Positions 43,460 to 52,440 of a stretch of DNA of 64,000 nucleotides are shown piece after piece. The stretch spans positions 18,167,366-18,231,365 of the forward strand of contig CM037587.1 in NCBI GenBank assembly GCA_021018995.1, read 5' to 3'. The translations under genes and the position numbers were made by a program. The number at the start of each line of letters is the position of its first letter. Positions within the stretch are counted from its first letter, which is position 1. The notes beneath the pieces are model-generated. The model was not told the origin of the DNA. It saw only the letters and a list, made by a program, of their open reading frames with translations, and made no database searches. The DNA comes from Chloranthus sessilifolius (taxonomy: Eukaryota; Streptophyta; Magnoliopsida; Chloranthales; Chloranthaceae).

Positions 43460-45630
43460 CCTTCCAGGTATTTATCATAGATGGTTCTAAGGACGTGAAC
43501 CATCTCAAGGCTGAACCAGTTAAACTCTTCTGAAAGACTTTGATTAATAGTCTTTCTTCCCCCCATACTGGCACATATTCCCACAATAAGACTTGAGGTG
43601 TGCTATGGGATTGCCGGTGCCGTTATATTTGTCAAAAGCTGCCATTTTAAAATTTGAAGGCAAGGGGACCTCAGCAAACAAACATAAATCTGAGAAGTCT
43701 GTAGCGTGGATTTTAGCACCACCCATCTTCAACAACTACTTTTGAATTTTGTCTAACTGCTCTGATTCCTTGGACATGGAAGCCACTTTCTCAGCAGTCG
43801 ACTGGGCTTCACTCTGGGCTACCAGGGAGTGAGAAATTATAGGAGGAGGGTTAAGGCTGGTCAATGCCCCAGCATAGGCTCCACTATTCCTAATCTCGTC
43901 CTCTTCATACTGTTGGTCTACATAGGGTGTCGTGAGGGTGGGATTCTCTTGCTGGTGCTGCATGGACTGGATGGGAATGGCATGAATGGGGGTTGGGTGA
44001 GTCCATTGGGGATGAGGGAAGGTTTGTTTGGTGACGCGATGAGTGGAAGTCAGATTTTGGGGTGGGGCCTGATGAGGCCATTAGGCATGGGGAAAGGCTT
44101 GGAACTGACTTTGGGATATGGGTGAATTGTGGTTGATGTAAGGCATGGGTTTGAGCTGGGTATGGGGGTTGTGGGTGAGTGAAATTTTAGAGGAATTGTG
44201 AAGGGTATGGGTGTGAAGCTCCAAGGTTAGGGCCTTGCTGGGCTTGGGTGTGGGCCATGAAGCCTTGGGAGGGTTGGGCTGTGAAGGTTTAGCCCATGGG
44301 TCCCTGAGAAGTTTGGGCCATAAAGCCTTAGTCATGATAAGTCTGGCCCATTGGGCCTTGGTGGGTCTGGGCCATGGGCCATTGGTGGGTCTAGGCCATG
44401 GGCTCTTGGTGGGTCAAGCCCATTGGACCTTGGTGGGTCTAGGCCATGGGCTCTTAATGGGTCTGGGCCATGGGCCCTTAGTGGGTCTGGGCCATGGGCC
44501 ATTGGTGGGTCTAGGCCATGGGCTCTTGGTGGGTCTGGCCCATTGGACCTTGGTGGGTTTAGGCCATGGGCTCTTGATGGGTCTGGGCCATGGGCCCTTA
44601 GTGGGTCTGGGCCATGGGCCCTTGATGGGTATGGGTCATTGGGTTTTGGCCCATGGGGCCTTGGCGTATGTGGGTAATGGGGGTTTGGGCCATTGGGCCT
44701 TGGGGTATGTGGGTAGTGGGGATTTGGATGGTGTGGATGATGGGGGGTTGATGGGGGTCATGGGAGAATGAGGCATGGAGACTTGATAGGGTCTCGGATG
44801 GATTCATGGTTGTGTGGTATGGATGAGAGGGGATGTATTGGGAGGGCTTCCACCTATTATAAGTTTGGAACAACTCCTCCATCATGGCCATGGAAGGGGG
44901 ATCGGATGGGGATGGGTTATTTGAGGGTTGGAGGGGTATGGATGGGGTGTGTGAAGAGGGAAAATTGGGCATGGCCCCGGTAAAATCGAGCATGACCCAG
45001 GTAAGTGGCGGGATATGAGGTGGGTTGGATGAATGAGGTGGGGCATTGGTGGATGGATTAGGCATGTATGAGGAAGATGTATCAGGCATAGAGGTGGAGG
45101 ATGAGAGAGGAAAACTGGTCATGGTTCCGAAAAAAATGGGCATGACTTGGGTAAATGGAGGGATGTGTGGAGGATCGGATGCGGCATGGATAGATGTGGG
45201 TGGATTGGGTATGCTTTGGGCGGATGAAATATAGGGTATGTTGGTTAAAGTGGAGGATGGGGCCGGGTTTTGAACGGATGTGGAAGGAAGGTGAGATGGG
45301 TTGGAGATGGTCATGGATGAAGGCATGACTTGGGAAAATGATGGGAAATTTGGATTTTGGATATTTGGGGAAGTGGTGGATGGGAAAATAGGGGCATCGA
45401 ACTGGCTGGTTATGGTGAGGTTTGATTGGATGAGGGGGGTGAAAGTAAAAGCTTCTTCGGTATGGGAATGGGTTGGATAATGTGGTGGGATGAGTGAGGA
45501 TCGACGTAAACCGAGCCCACAGCCCATAACATAGCTCAGTATTAGGTTGGGTACGGATGCCTCGAATGGGGCCCGTAAAGCTTCCTCCTTCTTCCCCTAC
45601 GGGATGATGGAGGGTACGATGATATCGTTG
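43460..45630 (-). pseudogene. Element D gag, N-terminal half
   Basis: From right to left, a long Pro/Ser/Thr-rich N-terminal region (45,527-44,598) with repeated PHIPPFTQVMP-like blocks, a degenerate octapeptide minisatellite, a short acidic helix region, then the gag core: GGAKIHATDFSDLCLFAEVP, FDKYNGTGNPIAHLKSYCGN, MCQYGGKKDY and LTGSALRWFTSLEPSMINTW. It breaks at 43,455 where LTR H begins. Frame changes occur in the minisatellite. A Gly-rich frame on the other strand (44,235-44,771) is its shadow. Confidence 0.8.
44340..44660 (-). repeat. 24-bp minisatellite encoding a degenerate GPMAQTHQ octapeptide
   Basis: About fourteen 24-bp units run across the gag frame. On the coding strand each unit reads CAAGGGCCCATGGCCCAGAC plus four bases. 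Many units carry TAG, TAA or changed codons at the Gln positions, so the repeat once coded and is now broken. Unit length keeps the reading frame. Confidence 0.85.
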
Positions 45631-46393
45631 TGTTGGCACCAATCAAGACTCTATTTTTGGATTTTTAATTTTAATTTTTTTTGAATTTTTATAACTGAAA
45701 AGAAATAAGGATTCTGGGGCCTTTTGAATTCCCTTCTTGGGTGGCTCTTGCACCTTAAATAGGTCATGTGGCAAAGGTTCCGAAGCGCTTCAGAAGAATC
45801 AAAGGGAAACCCCTTGATCTATTGAAGGCATGAAAATTGATGCAAATAACCCAACCCCTCAAAACAAGTAAAAAAGAAGTCACCTTCTCTTGACCGGCAA
45901 GGGTGTATTGGGTGTCAAAGATTGCGAGGCCTAAATAGAAGCACTAAAGACACTAATCGGGGACTCCGGGGTATGAAACAGGCCTCAGATTCGGGCTGTT
46001 GCTGCCTAAAACCAACCTGGCACAACTATTAGGTGCGCCAGCATAAAAATACTTGGTGCAAGTATTACTTGCGCCAAGTAAACAGTACTTCTCGCGAAGT
46101 TCTCGCGAGGTTCATTGAACTTCTCGACAGGTTCAAAACTTGCCCATGTGTGTGCCCAACCTTCGAAATGTCATAGCTTTTGATGTACAGCTCCGATTGG
46201 GGCGATTCTTAGCTTGTTGGAAAGCTAGAAACTTGTACTTTTCAATGATATATGATTTTATCATAATAGAAGATCTCAACTAGTCCCAGTGTACCACTCT
46301 TCATCCATTGCTCGGGATGGCTAGGTTTGTGTCTCGTTCTGTGTTCGCTCTGCTCTGTGTGTGCCCTCCTTTTGGGGTCGAAACTAAAAAAGT

Positions 46394-46401
46394 CTTTTAT
46401 A
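46394..46401 (-). promoter_or_regulatory. TATA box of the D/F LTR
   Basis: TATAAAAG on the - strand in the context AACCCTATAAAAGAC, followed downstream by purine-rich leader sequence (GGAGGGCACACACAGAGC). It lies about 970 bp from the LTR start. Confidence 0.65.
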
Positions 46402-46867
46402 GGGTTTTTTCTAATTACGCGCCTTATTTCAGGCGTTTAACTGAATTATGCCCTGGTTAACCGGTGCTTATTCGCTTTATGTCGGTCACCGACTTAGTGA
46501 ACGATCGACAGACTGGCTCAACCGAGTTCCCTAGTTTTAATCACGTTAGGACTAATTGTGCGCCCTGTTTAGAGTGTGCAATCTGATTAAACACTTCATT
46601 CTAAGCACTTAATCGTAGAATCTTTGAGGTCAAGGACTGTGAGACTAGGTCGGGGATGGACCAATTGCGTGCATGTGATGGACCACTCAATCCGATCACG
46701 CGTGCCATGTGGAGTGCATAATCGAGTCTCGAGGTGGTCTGAAGAAAAGATGTCAGGTCTGTAAAGGGACTGATTGCACGTTTGTGGGTTTGCGTGTAAT
46801 CAAATTACATGCATGGTTATAGGCACATAATTTGGGGTTGTCCGAGTCTGGGTCGGGTCTGAAATGC

Positions 46868-47255
46868 CAGACTATTATTTTAGTTTATATTTTGACTATA
46901 TACTGTTATTTCAGTATATAGTCTCCCTACGTCAGGATCTGAGCCACAAAGTTATTGTTTCAGCCTGTGTCTAGCCATATACTATTGTTTCAGTGCATGG
47001 TTCCTACGTTATGGTTAGGGGGTCTGAGCCACAGAGCTATTGTTTTAGCCTGTGTTCAACCATACACTATTATTTTAATATATAGTTCCCACATTTATGA
47101 GATCTGACCCACAAAGCTATTGTTTCAGCCAGCGTTCAGCCATACACTATTATTTTAGTGTATGGTCCCACATTAAGGTCATGGGGCCTAAGCCACAGAG
47201 CTATTATTTCAGCCTGTGTTCAGCCATATACTATTGTTTCAGTATATGGTTCCCA
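46868..47255. repeat. Array of about ten hairpins with conserved TTRTTT loop
   Basis: An 80-85 bp unit is repeated about 4.5 times (matching points at 46,894, 46,975, 47,060, 47,140 and 47,224). Each unit contains two inverted repeats. Perfect examples are GACTATATACTG-TTATTT-CAGTATATAGTC split as 12-6-12 at 46,894-46,923, and CATACACTA-TTATTT-TAGTGTATG at 47,141-47,164. The second hairpin type pairs CACAGAGCTA with TAGCCTGTG around TTGTTT. Stem sequences vary while loops hold. Confidence 0.85.
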
Positions 47256-47373
47256 TGCTAGGGTTGTGAAAATTCTAAAGAAGGTAAGTCCTTTTCAAAA
47301 AGTCACGGGTAAGGTTAAAGGTTGATCGAACGAATTTGTATATTTTGAGAGAGCAAAATGGGGGTGTCTACAG

Positions 47374-47390
47374 ATGCTCCTTTTCAGCGC
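47374..47390 (-). other. Polypurine tract of element F
   Basis: The - strand reads CTGAAAAGGAGCATC directly before the LTR start TGTAGACACC. This is the usual PPT position and form in Tat elements. It shows that the internal region to the right (element F) ends here, so the LTR is F's 3' LTR. Confidence 0.65.
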
Positions 47391-48480
47391 GCTCTTACGA
47401 AGTAAGAACACATCGAAGAAGTAGACACCCCTCATTCAAGGTGTCTTCTCATTTCTCTTGGAAAATTACAAATGTAAACTGGGGATGCTGACATGACATG
47501 GTTGGCTTTCTTATCTATCAGCGCAAGCTAAAATTAAGCATTTGGGGGCCCAGTGGTAGCTGTTGGAAGGCGTATTCCATGTTGTGGATGCAAGTGATCC
47601 TATCACGTATTACGATCTGCTGTCATAGACAGTCAATGGGAGAAGTCAGCGTATCCTAATCCATTGGTGCAAGGGGCATCCCATCGCGTGGTGCAACCTT
47701 TTGTGAGTGACAGTCAAACGAAAAGGAGAATTCCCATATCCTAATCTGTGGGTGCAAGGGGCATCCTGCCACATGTCGAGACCTGCTGCAAGGGGTAGTC
47801 AAACAGAGGAATATGATGCAGTTGAGGTACCGGGAGGCATCATACAAATATTCATAAATAAGGTCCAGAGACCGATAATAAAATCATGTAATGTCGAAGG
47901 CTTATGCAAGTCATGTCAGATCGGGCGCGTCATTGCTTACACCAATGCACGTAAGGCATTCCTTTTCCAATAGGCATTTGTAAGTTCTTAGATTTCAATA
48001 TACTCATTCTTCGATTTCCCAAGGGGAATGGCTGGTTTGGGCAAGTAATTGAGGTGAATTTTGGTAGGTAAGAGGTCTCTTTGTTTATTATTATTTTGGT
48101 TTCTTTTTCTTACTTTTTATTTTTTATTTTTTAGAAGTAAAGGGTTTTCTTCTTTTTTTTGAAAATTTGGGAGTTTTAACTTAAGATCAATTCAGTGGTA
48201 AATCTTCAGAAAATGTGGCTTCCGAGATGTCGCTGGTATGGGATTTGTGGACCTGACCATTTATGTGGTTGTCAAGACGACACTTGGCATGCCAGATACT
48301 CCATCTAACCTTCTCGGCGAATACTAATGATTGTCTCTTATGGGAGGACTATAGTGATTCACGAGTTGAGAGAGATGGGTTTTGAAAATATTTGGCTTAA
48401 TCATCACTAACTATATATATCAAAATCAATATCAAGTAAAAGATAGGGTGATACTTACCTGAGGTGGTGATACTTACCTG
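47391..48480. other. Non-coding stretch between PPT of F and the CGATGGGA array
   Basis: No credible gene. Two related blocks of about 100 bp with ATCCTAATC(C/T)(G/A)TGGGTGCAAGGGGCATCC-like text, broken by substitutions, occur near 47,650-47,675 and 47,735-47,770. GTAGACACCCC at 47,421 is an inverted echo of the LTR terminus 50 bp away. The short frames here have no recognisable domain. Confidence 0.4.
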
Positions 48481-48484
48481 TGTA

Positions 48485-49470
48485 GCCCGCGATGGGGCTG
48501 ACCGGTTGTAGTGATATCACGATGGGACATGGTGGTCTTTCCTGTTGCTGTTGCATGCTAGGATGAGTCCCAATGGTTGGAGGCTGAGATGGGACGCGAG
48601 AAAGTCTTTTTTGTTCTTTCCTGTCATAGCGGATCATAGACATGGTGGGACATTGGGGGTCTGCGTTAGGTTGGGGGATTACTGGTTGTAGGTTTGATAG
48701 GGGCATTTGGATCTTGGTAGGATTTTTGTGTTTGAGGTGCGATGGGACGTGGAGGAGCCCCTCTTCTTCTATTGACGTCTAGCGACTGCTTCGTAGCTAG
48801 GGATTTGGGAGGTAGGCTCTCTGCTTCCATGATGGGACATTGGTTGAGGATAGTTAGCAATGGGATTTTTAGAAGGTCTGACTCTATGCCAGGTTTCGTG
48901 ATGAGGATTTCGGGGAGGTGTGATGGGTGTCGGGACTGCAAGATGATGTCACCGTGTCGCGATGGAACACGTTCGTGATGAGATCGAGTCGTTGTTGCAT
49001 CGCAAGGGGACATATCCATGGATGTGTGGCGGGGTTGTGTATGGATGTTTCGAATAGTGATGGTTGCGATGGGATATTTGCGCGATAGGTGCGTCATATT
49101 CCTTCTTTGGCTGATCTTGGGTTATATGAGATCATGTTGTGGTTGCGTCGTGGCGAGATTCGTCCTTGAATTTGGTCGTGTGTTCAGGTTTTTCAAAGGC
49201 TTGCTTTTGGCTTTTCACTACGGGATGTGTGGTGGCGTAGTTAATTCTGGTCAGTGAGCTTAGATATTGGGGTGGTAGTGTATGTGTGCATCTTATCGCG
49301 ATGGGATTATCCCTCTCCGGTCAGATCGTGATGGGATAAGGAAAGGTGACACTGTCACAATAAGGCATGTATGTCTTGTTGTAATGGGACCAGGGGCGCA
49401 GTCGATGTTTTCTATAAGGCTACGCGATGGGATATGGGAGAAGAATCTTGATCGAGATGGAATAAAATGT
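48485..49470 (+). repeat. Array of CGCGATGGGA(T/C) words upstream of antisense-gene promoter 1
   Basis: About eighteen exact or degenerate copies of CGATGGGA followed by T or C occur at irregular spacing, for example near 48,518, 48,585, 48,740, 48,830, 49,059, 49,298, 49,328, 49,420 and 49,457. They lie 400-1,390 bp upstream of a TATA box (49,874). Two - strand frames across this stretch are low-complexity shadows. Confidence 0.7.
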
Positions 49471-49873
49471 GTGAAGATGTTGATTCTGTCTAGAGTTAGA
49501 TATTGCGCGCCTGGTGCCGAGCGTTTAATGGAGTTGCATGCCTATTTTCAGGTGTGCAATTGAAAGCTTGAAGGAGTATTTACGTGTTTGGATGTCTGTG
49601 TGTGATTAGATTACAGGCTTTATCATAAACATGTAATTCAAACGTCACCAGATCACTATGCGGGCGACCTTTCGTATTGCGTTGTGTAGGTGGGTCATGT
49701 AATAGGGTTGCGCGGTCTATAGTGGGCGCGTGATCGGAGCATTGCACTGTCTGCGCAGACGATGGTTTTATTACACGCTCTGTTCATAGCGTGTGATATA
49801 ACTTATGCGCGGTATGCTCTGTGTGTGACTGAGTTGCGCGTATGTGTCCTGGTGCGTGATTGAGTTCGTACTC

Positions 49874-49880
49874 TATATAA
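49874..49880 (+). promoter_or_regulatory. Candidate promoter 1 of the PMD gene region
   Basis: TATATAA in the context ACTCTATATAAGCAGC, preceded by about 250 bp of CpG-rich sequence. The upstream block at 49,640-49,690 (ATCACTATGCGGGCGACCTT) is homologous to that at 52,025-52,060 ahead of promoter 2. It reads on the strand opposite to element F. Confidence 0.55.
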
Positions 49881-50354
49881 GCAGCAAGGCTTCATTTCTT
49901 TTACATCTCTTAGTTTAGTCTCGAGTTTTACTTTTTCTGAATCCTATATGCTCGAGTATCCATGTTTCGGTGATATTGGGTGATCTAATCATCTGATTGA
50001 GATGTCGTTTCTTCCTTTGTTCGTAATTTCGCGTGATCTTCGTCCTAAGGTGATGCTCGGGGTTGACATTATTCTGGGAATGGGCGGTATTGGGAAAAAG
50101 GAGGCTAGCCTTCACATCGGTCCCTTTTAGGGAGAGTGAAGGCAGCATTGAGGAGGCGACGGCAGAGGAGGTGAAGATGGCAGAAGAGGAGGTGTTACGA
50201 ATGGAGGGATGTACTCCCCAACCAATCCTTTCTGAAGCCTCCGATTGGACGCTCCAAGTCGGGCGCTGCTTCTCGCTTGGTCTCCGTTTTAGGTTTAGTT
50301 TTTGTTTTGGGTTGTAAGTTAGGTTCTAGGCTTTCATTTTGGGTTGTATGTTCA

Positions 50355-50368
50355 GGAGGTATGCCTCC
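50355..50368 (+). other. Short hairpin GGAGG-TATG-CCTCC at a transcript-end-like region
   Basis: Preceded by TTGTATGTTCA and followed by GGTGATATTATATAAA. The same block with a compensated stem (GAGGG-TATG-CCCTC) is at 51,448-51,461. Another, shorter form (AGGG-ATG-CCCT) is near 55,788 beyond the PMD gene. It probably lies in a 3' UTR. 50,400-50,930 is AT-rich sequence without features. Confidence 0.6.
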
Positions 50369-50939
50369 GGTGATATTATATAAAAATATTTGTTATATGA
50401 ATCAAAAGTTGTTTATTGTATTCATTTCTGTATTTAGTATTTTTTTTTTTTTTTAGATTAAGCTTTAGGATTTAAATTTTTGAGATTAATATTTGTCATG
50501 ATGAGAGGATGAGTCCCATGTTTAAGGTATTTAGTCTTAGTCTTATATCTGATTCAACGTGACACTTGTGTGAATTTAAGATTTAATTTAAAAGATTCTA
50601 GATGGGTGTTGGGTGCCTTAATCCTATTGGGTTATCTAGGTTTGGGGTGAATTTGTGTTTCCTAGGAGTAAGCGTTGTGTGGTTATTGGTTTATCTAGCT
50701 TTGTCATGAATTGTGGTCTTTTCTAGGGGGTATGTGTTTGGTTTAGATTGAATTAGATTAGAAGGGTTTAAAAATATGACACTTGTCACTTTGTGGTTTA
50801 GGAGGTATAGTTTTATAAATGTGAGCGGCTTTGGTTTTTATTTTGAATTTTTACTTCAAGCTTAGAATTAAAAGTTTGGCGTATATTTTTGTTTGTGATC
50901 TAGGGCATTTTTTTTTCATTCATTAATGTCTTTTCTTCC

Positions 50940-51151
50940 TTTCTATTTTGTATCCCAGGTAATGAACCCGAAGAATTATGATTACTAAGTGAATTATTGG
51001 GAATGAATGGACGGGATTGGGAACTCAGGGTGATGTTAAGGTTGGTGCTATCAATCCAACCCGAAGTGTCACCCCATTGGGAGAGGAGATGGAAGAGAAA
51101 AAGGTGGTAAAAAGGAAACCCAAGGATAAGGCGGGGTCAGAGTTCTCGTGA
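50940..51151 (+). pseudogene. Last-exon-like piece of a PMD-type gene
   Basis: After an acceptor-like TTTGTATCCCAG (ending 50,959) the frame reads GLGTQGDVKVGAINPTRSVT, PLGEEMEEKKVVKRKPKDKA and stops at 51,149-51,151. A basic C-terminal tail like this also ends the PMD relic antisense to element A (near 32,430). It is followed by the hairpin at 51,448, so this may be the tail of an older, mostly deleted copy of the same gene. Confidence 0.4.
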
Positions 51152-51447
51152 CCGACTCCTATTTTTCCTTGGTAAGCTCTGCAGATTCAGTATTAGTTGC
51201 TCCTCCTTGTTATACTTTCCAAGGTGAGCTTCCATAGGTGGATCCCGCAGGTCCTGGGTGGCTTTCCATGAGCCACTCTTTCTTTTCTGTCGGCTCGGGG
51301 CGAGGAGAGGTTGTTATTGTCAGAATTCGTTCAAGGTGTGTTCCTTCTCCAGGCTTCTCCGAGATTTTTTGTTTCTCGAATAAATTCGGATTCGGGCATT
51401 GCCTGAACATGCTGATTTTAAATTTCTTATTTTAAGTTGTATATTCA

Positions 51448-51461
51448 GAGGGTATGCCCTC
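51448..51461 (+). other. Short hairpin GAGGG-TATG-CCCTC
   Basis: Paralogue of the hairpin at 50,355 with two base pairs exchanged on both sides of the stem and the loop kept. Flanks are also similar (TTGTATATTCA before, GGTGTATTTTATAA after). 51,480-52,020 contains only T-rich sequence without features. Confidence 0.6.
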
Positions 51462-52259
51462 GGTGTATTTTATAATGATTTTATCTATTTATGGGGCGAT
51501 CATGTTTTTAATTCCATTTGTGGTTATTTAGTAAATTTTTGGTTTAGTTACTTTGTAGCTTACTTTATTTATTTAGAGTGTGATGTTTATTCATTATATA
51601 TTTCTTTGAGTTTGGTTTGATTCAGTTTATTTATTATTTTTGTTTTGGGGTGTGTTGGGGGACGTTTTTGGTTTCGTTTAGTTTGGTCTAAGTTCAAGTG
51701 TGTAAGTGATGGGGGGCATTTTTTTTTAGCTTTCGGGTTGTATATTTTCTAAGTTAGGAGTAGTTTTTTTAGATTGGTCTTAGTAAGGGTGTAGTTTGGG
51801 TTGGGAATTAGTGTCGAAAATCTCCTAATTTTAGGCCTGTAGGTCTGCTGTTCTGGGCATATATATTTTTTTGTGTTTACCTGAGGAATTGCGCGCTTCA
51901 CTTTGGGTGCATAACCAAATTGCACGCGGAATGGGCACGCGTGTTTGAGGGGTTCGGAAGGTCATTACGCGTCACTACTCCGCCGTTTAACCAAATTAAA
52001 AGTATTGTATGGGACACAGGATTAGGGCGGCACCTGGTCACTGTGCGGGTGATCTTTGACATTTACGCACCGCAGTTCAGGCACTCGGTATAGTAACGCG
52101 TCTGATATGTAGCGCTCAACCGGGGCGTCAGGTTAGTTTGAGCGGGCGATGATCTGTTTACACGTCCAAGGCTGGGCATTTAATCAGGATTAAGCGCGGG
52201 GAGTAGGGTGCACAATTTTATTGAGCACTTCAGTCCAAGCACGCGACTTGACCGCACTC

Positions 52260-52267
52260 TATATATA
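52260..52267 (+). promoter_or_regulatory. Candidate promoter 2, directly ahead of the PMD gene
   Basis: TATATATA in the context GCACTCTATATATACTTC, 174 bp before the ATG at 52,441. The 400 bp upstream are CpG-rich with GCGCGC, ACGCGT and CGCG words and share a block with promoter 1. A pyrimidine-rich leader follows. Confidence 0.55.
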
Positions 52268-52440
52268 CTTCAAAATTCTTAATTCCTCCTGTGCTATCCA
52301 TTTTTATCTTTGATTCTTTGTTTCCTTGTTTCCTTGTGCTCTAGTTTTCGTGTTTTCACGATATCTTACGATTCAGTCGTCCGTTTTTAGGCGCTGTTTC
52401 TTCCGTTCTTTCTAGTTTTTCAAGCTCTTTCTTCTAGGAT

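Larger units (their letters stand above)
45640..47373 (-). repeat. Tat LTR shared between elements D and F
   Basis: On the - strand it opens TGTAGACACCCCCATTTTG at 47,373, the usual start of Tat LTRs, and is preceded by a purine-rich tract (47,374-47,390). A TATAAAAG box lies at 46,394-46,401 and a second TATTTAAGG box at 45,753-45,763. The inner end is not certain: the - strand passes TTGATTGGTGCCAACACAAC around 45,630-45,650, which could hold the PBS. Element D gag starts just beyond. U3 contains a chain of hairpins (46,868-47,255). A TCGCGAAG cluster lies at 46,081-46,130. Confidence 0.7.

Noticed and set aside
44235..44771. 178-codon Gly/Leu-rich open frame on the + strand
   Set aside because: It is the complement of the 24-bp gag minisatellite of element D; a repeat whose unit is a multiple of three leaves all frames open.
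45630..45650. Firm PBS and inner LTR border for element D
   Set aside because: TGGTGCCAACACAACG is a possible PBS, but I cannot match it to a tRNA with certainty and no CA end sits directly before it.
48455..49097. Two His/Pro/Arg-rich frames on the - strand
   Set aside because: They follow the CGCGATGGGA word array in reverse and show no domain; coding potential is doubtful.
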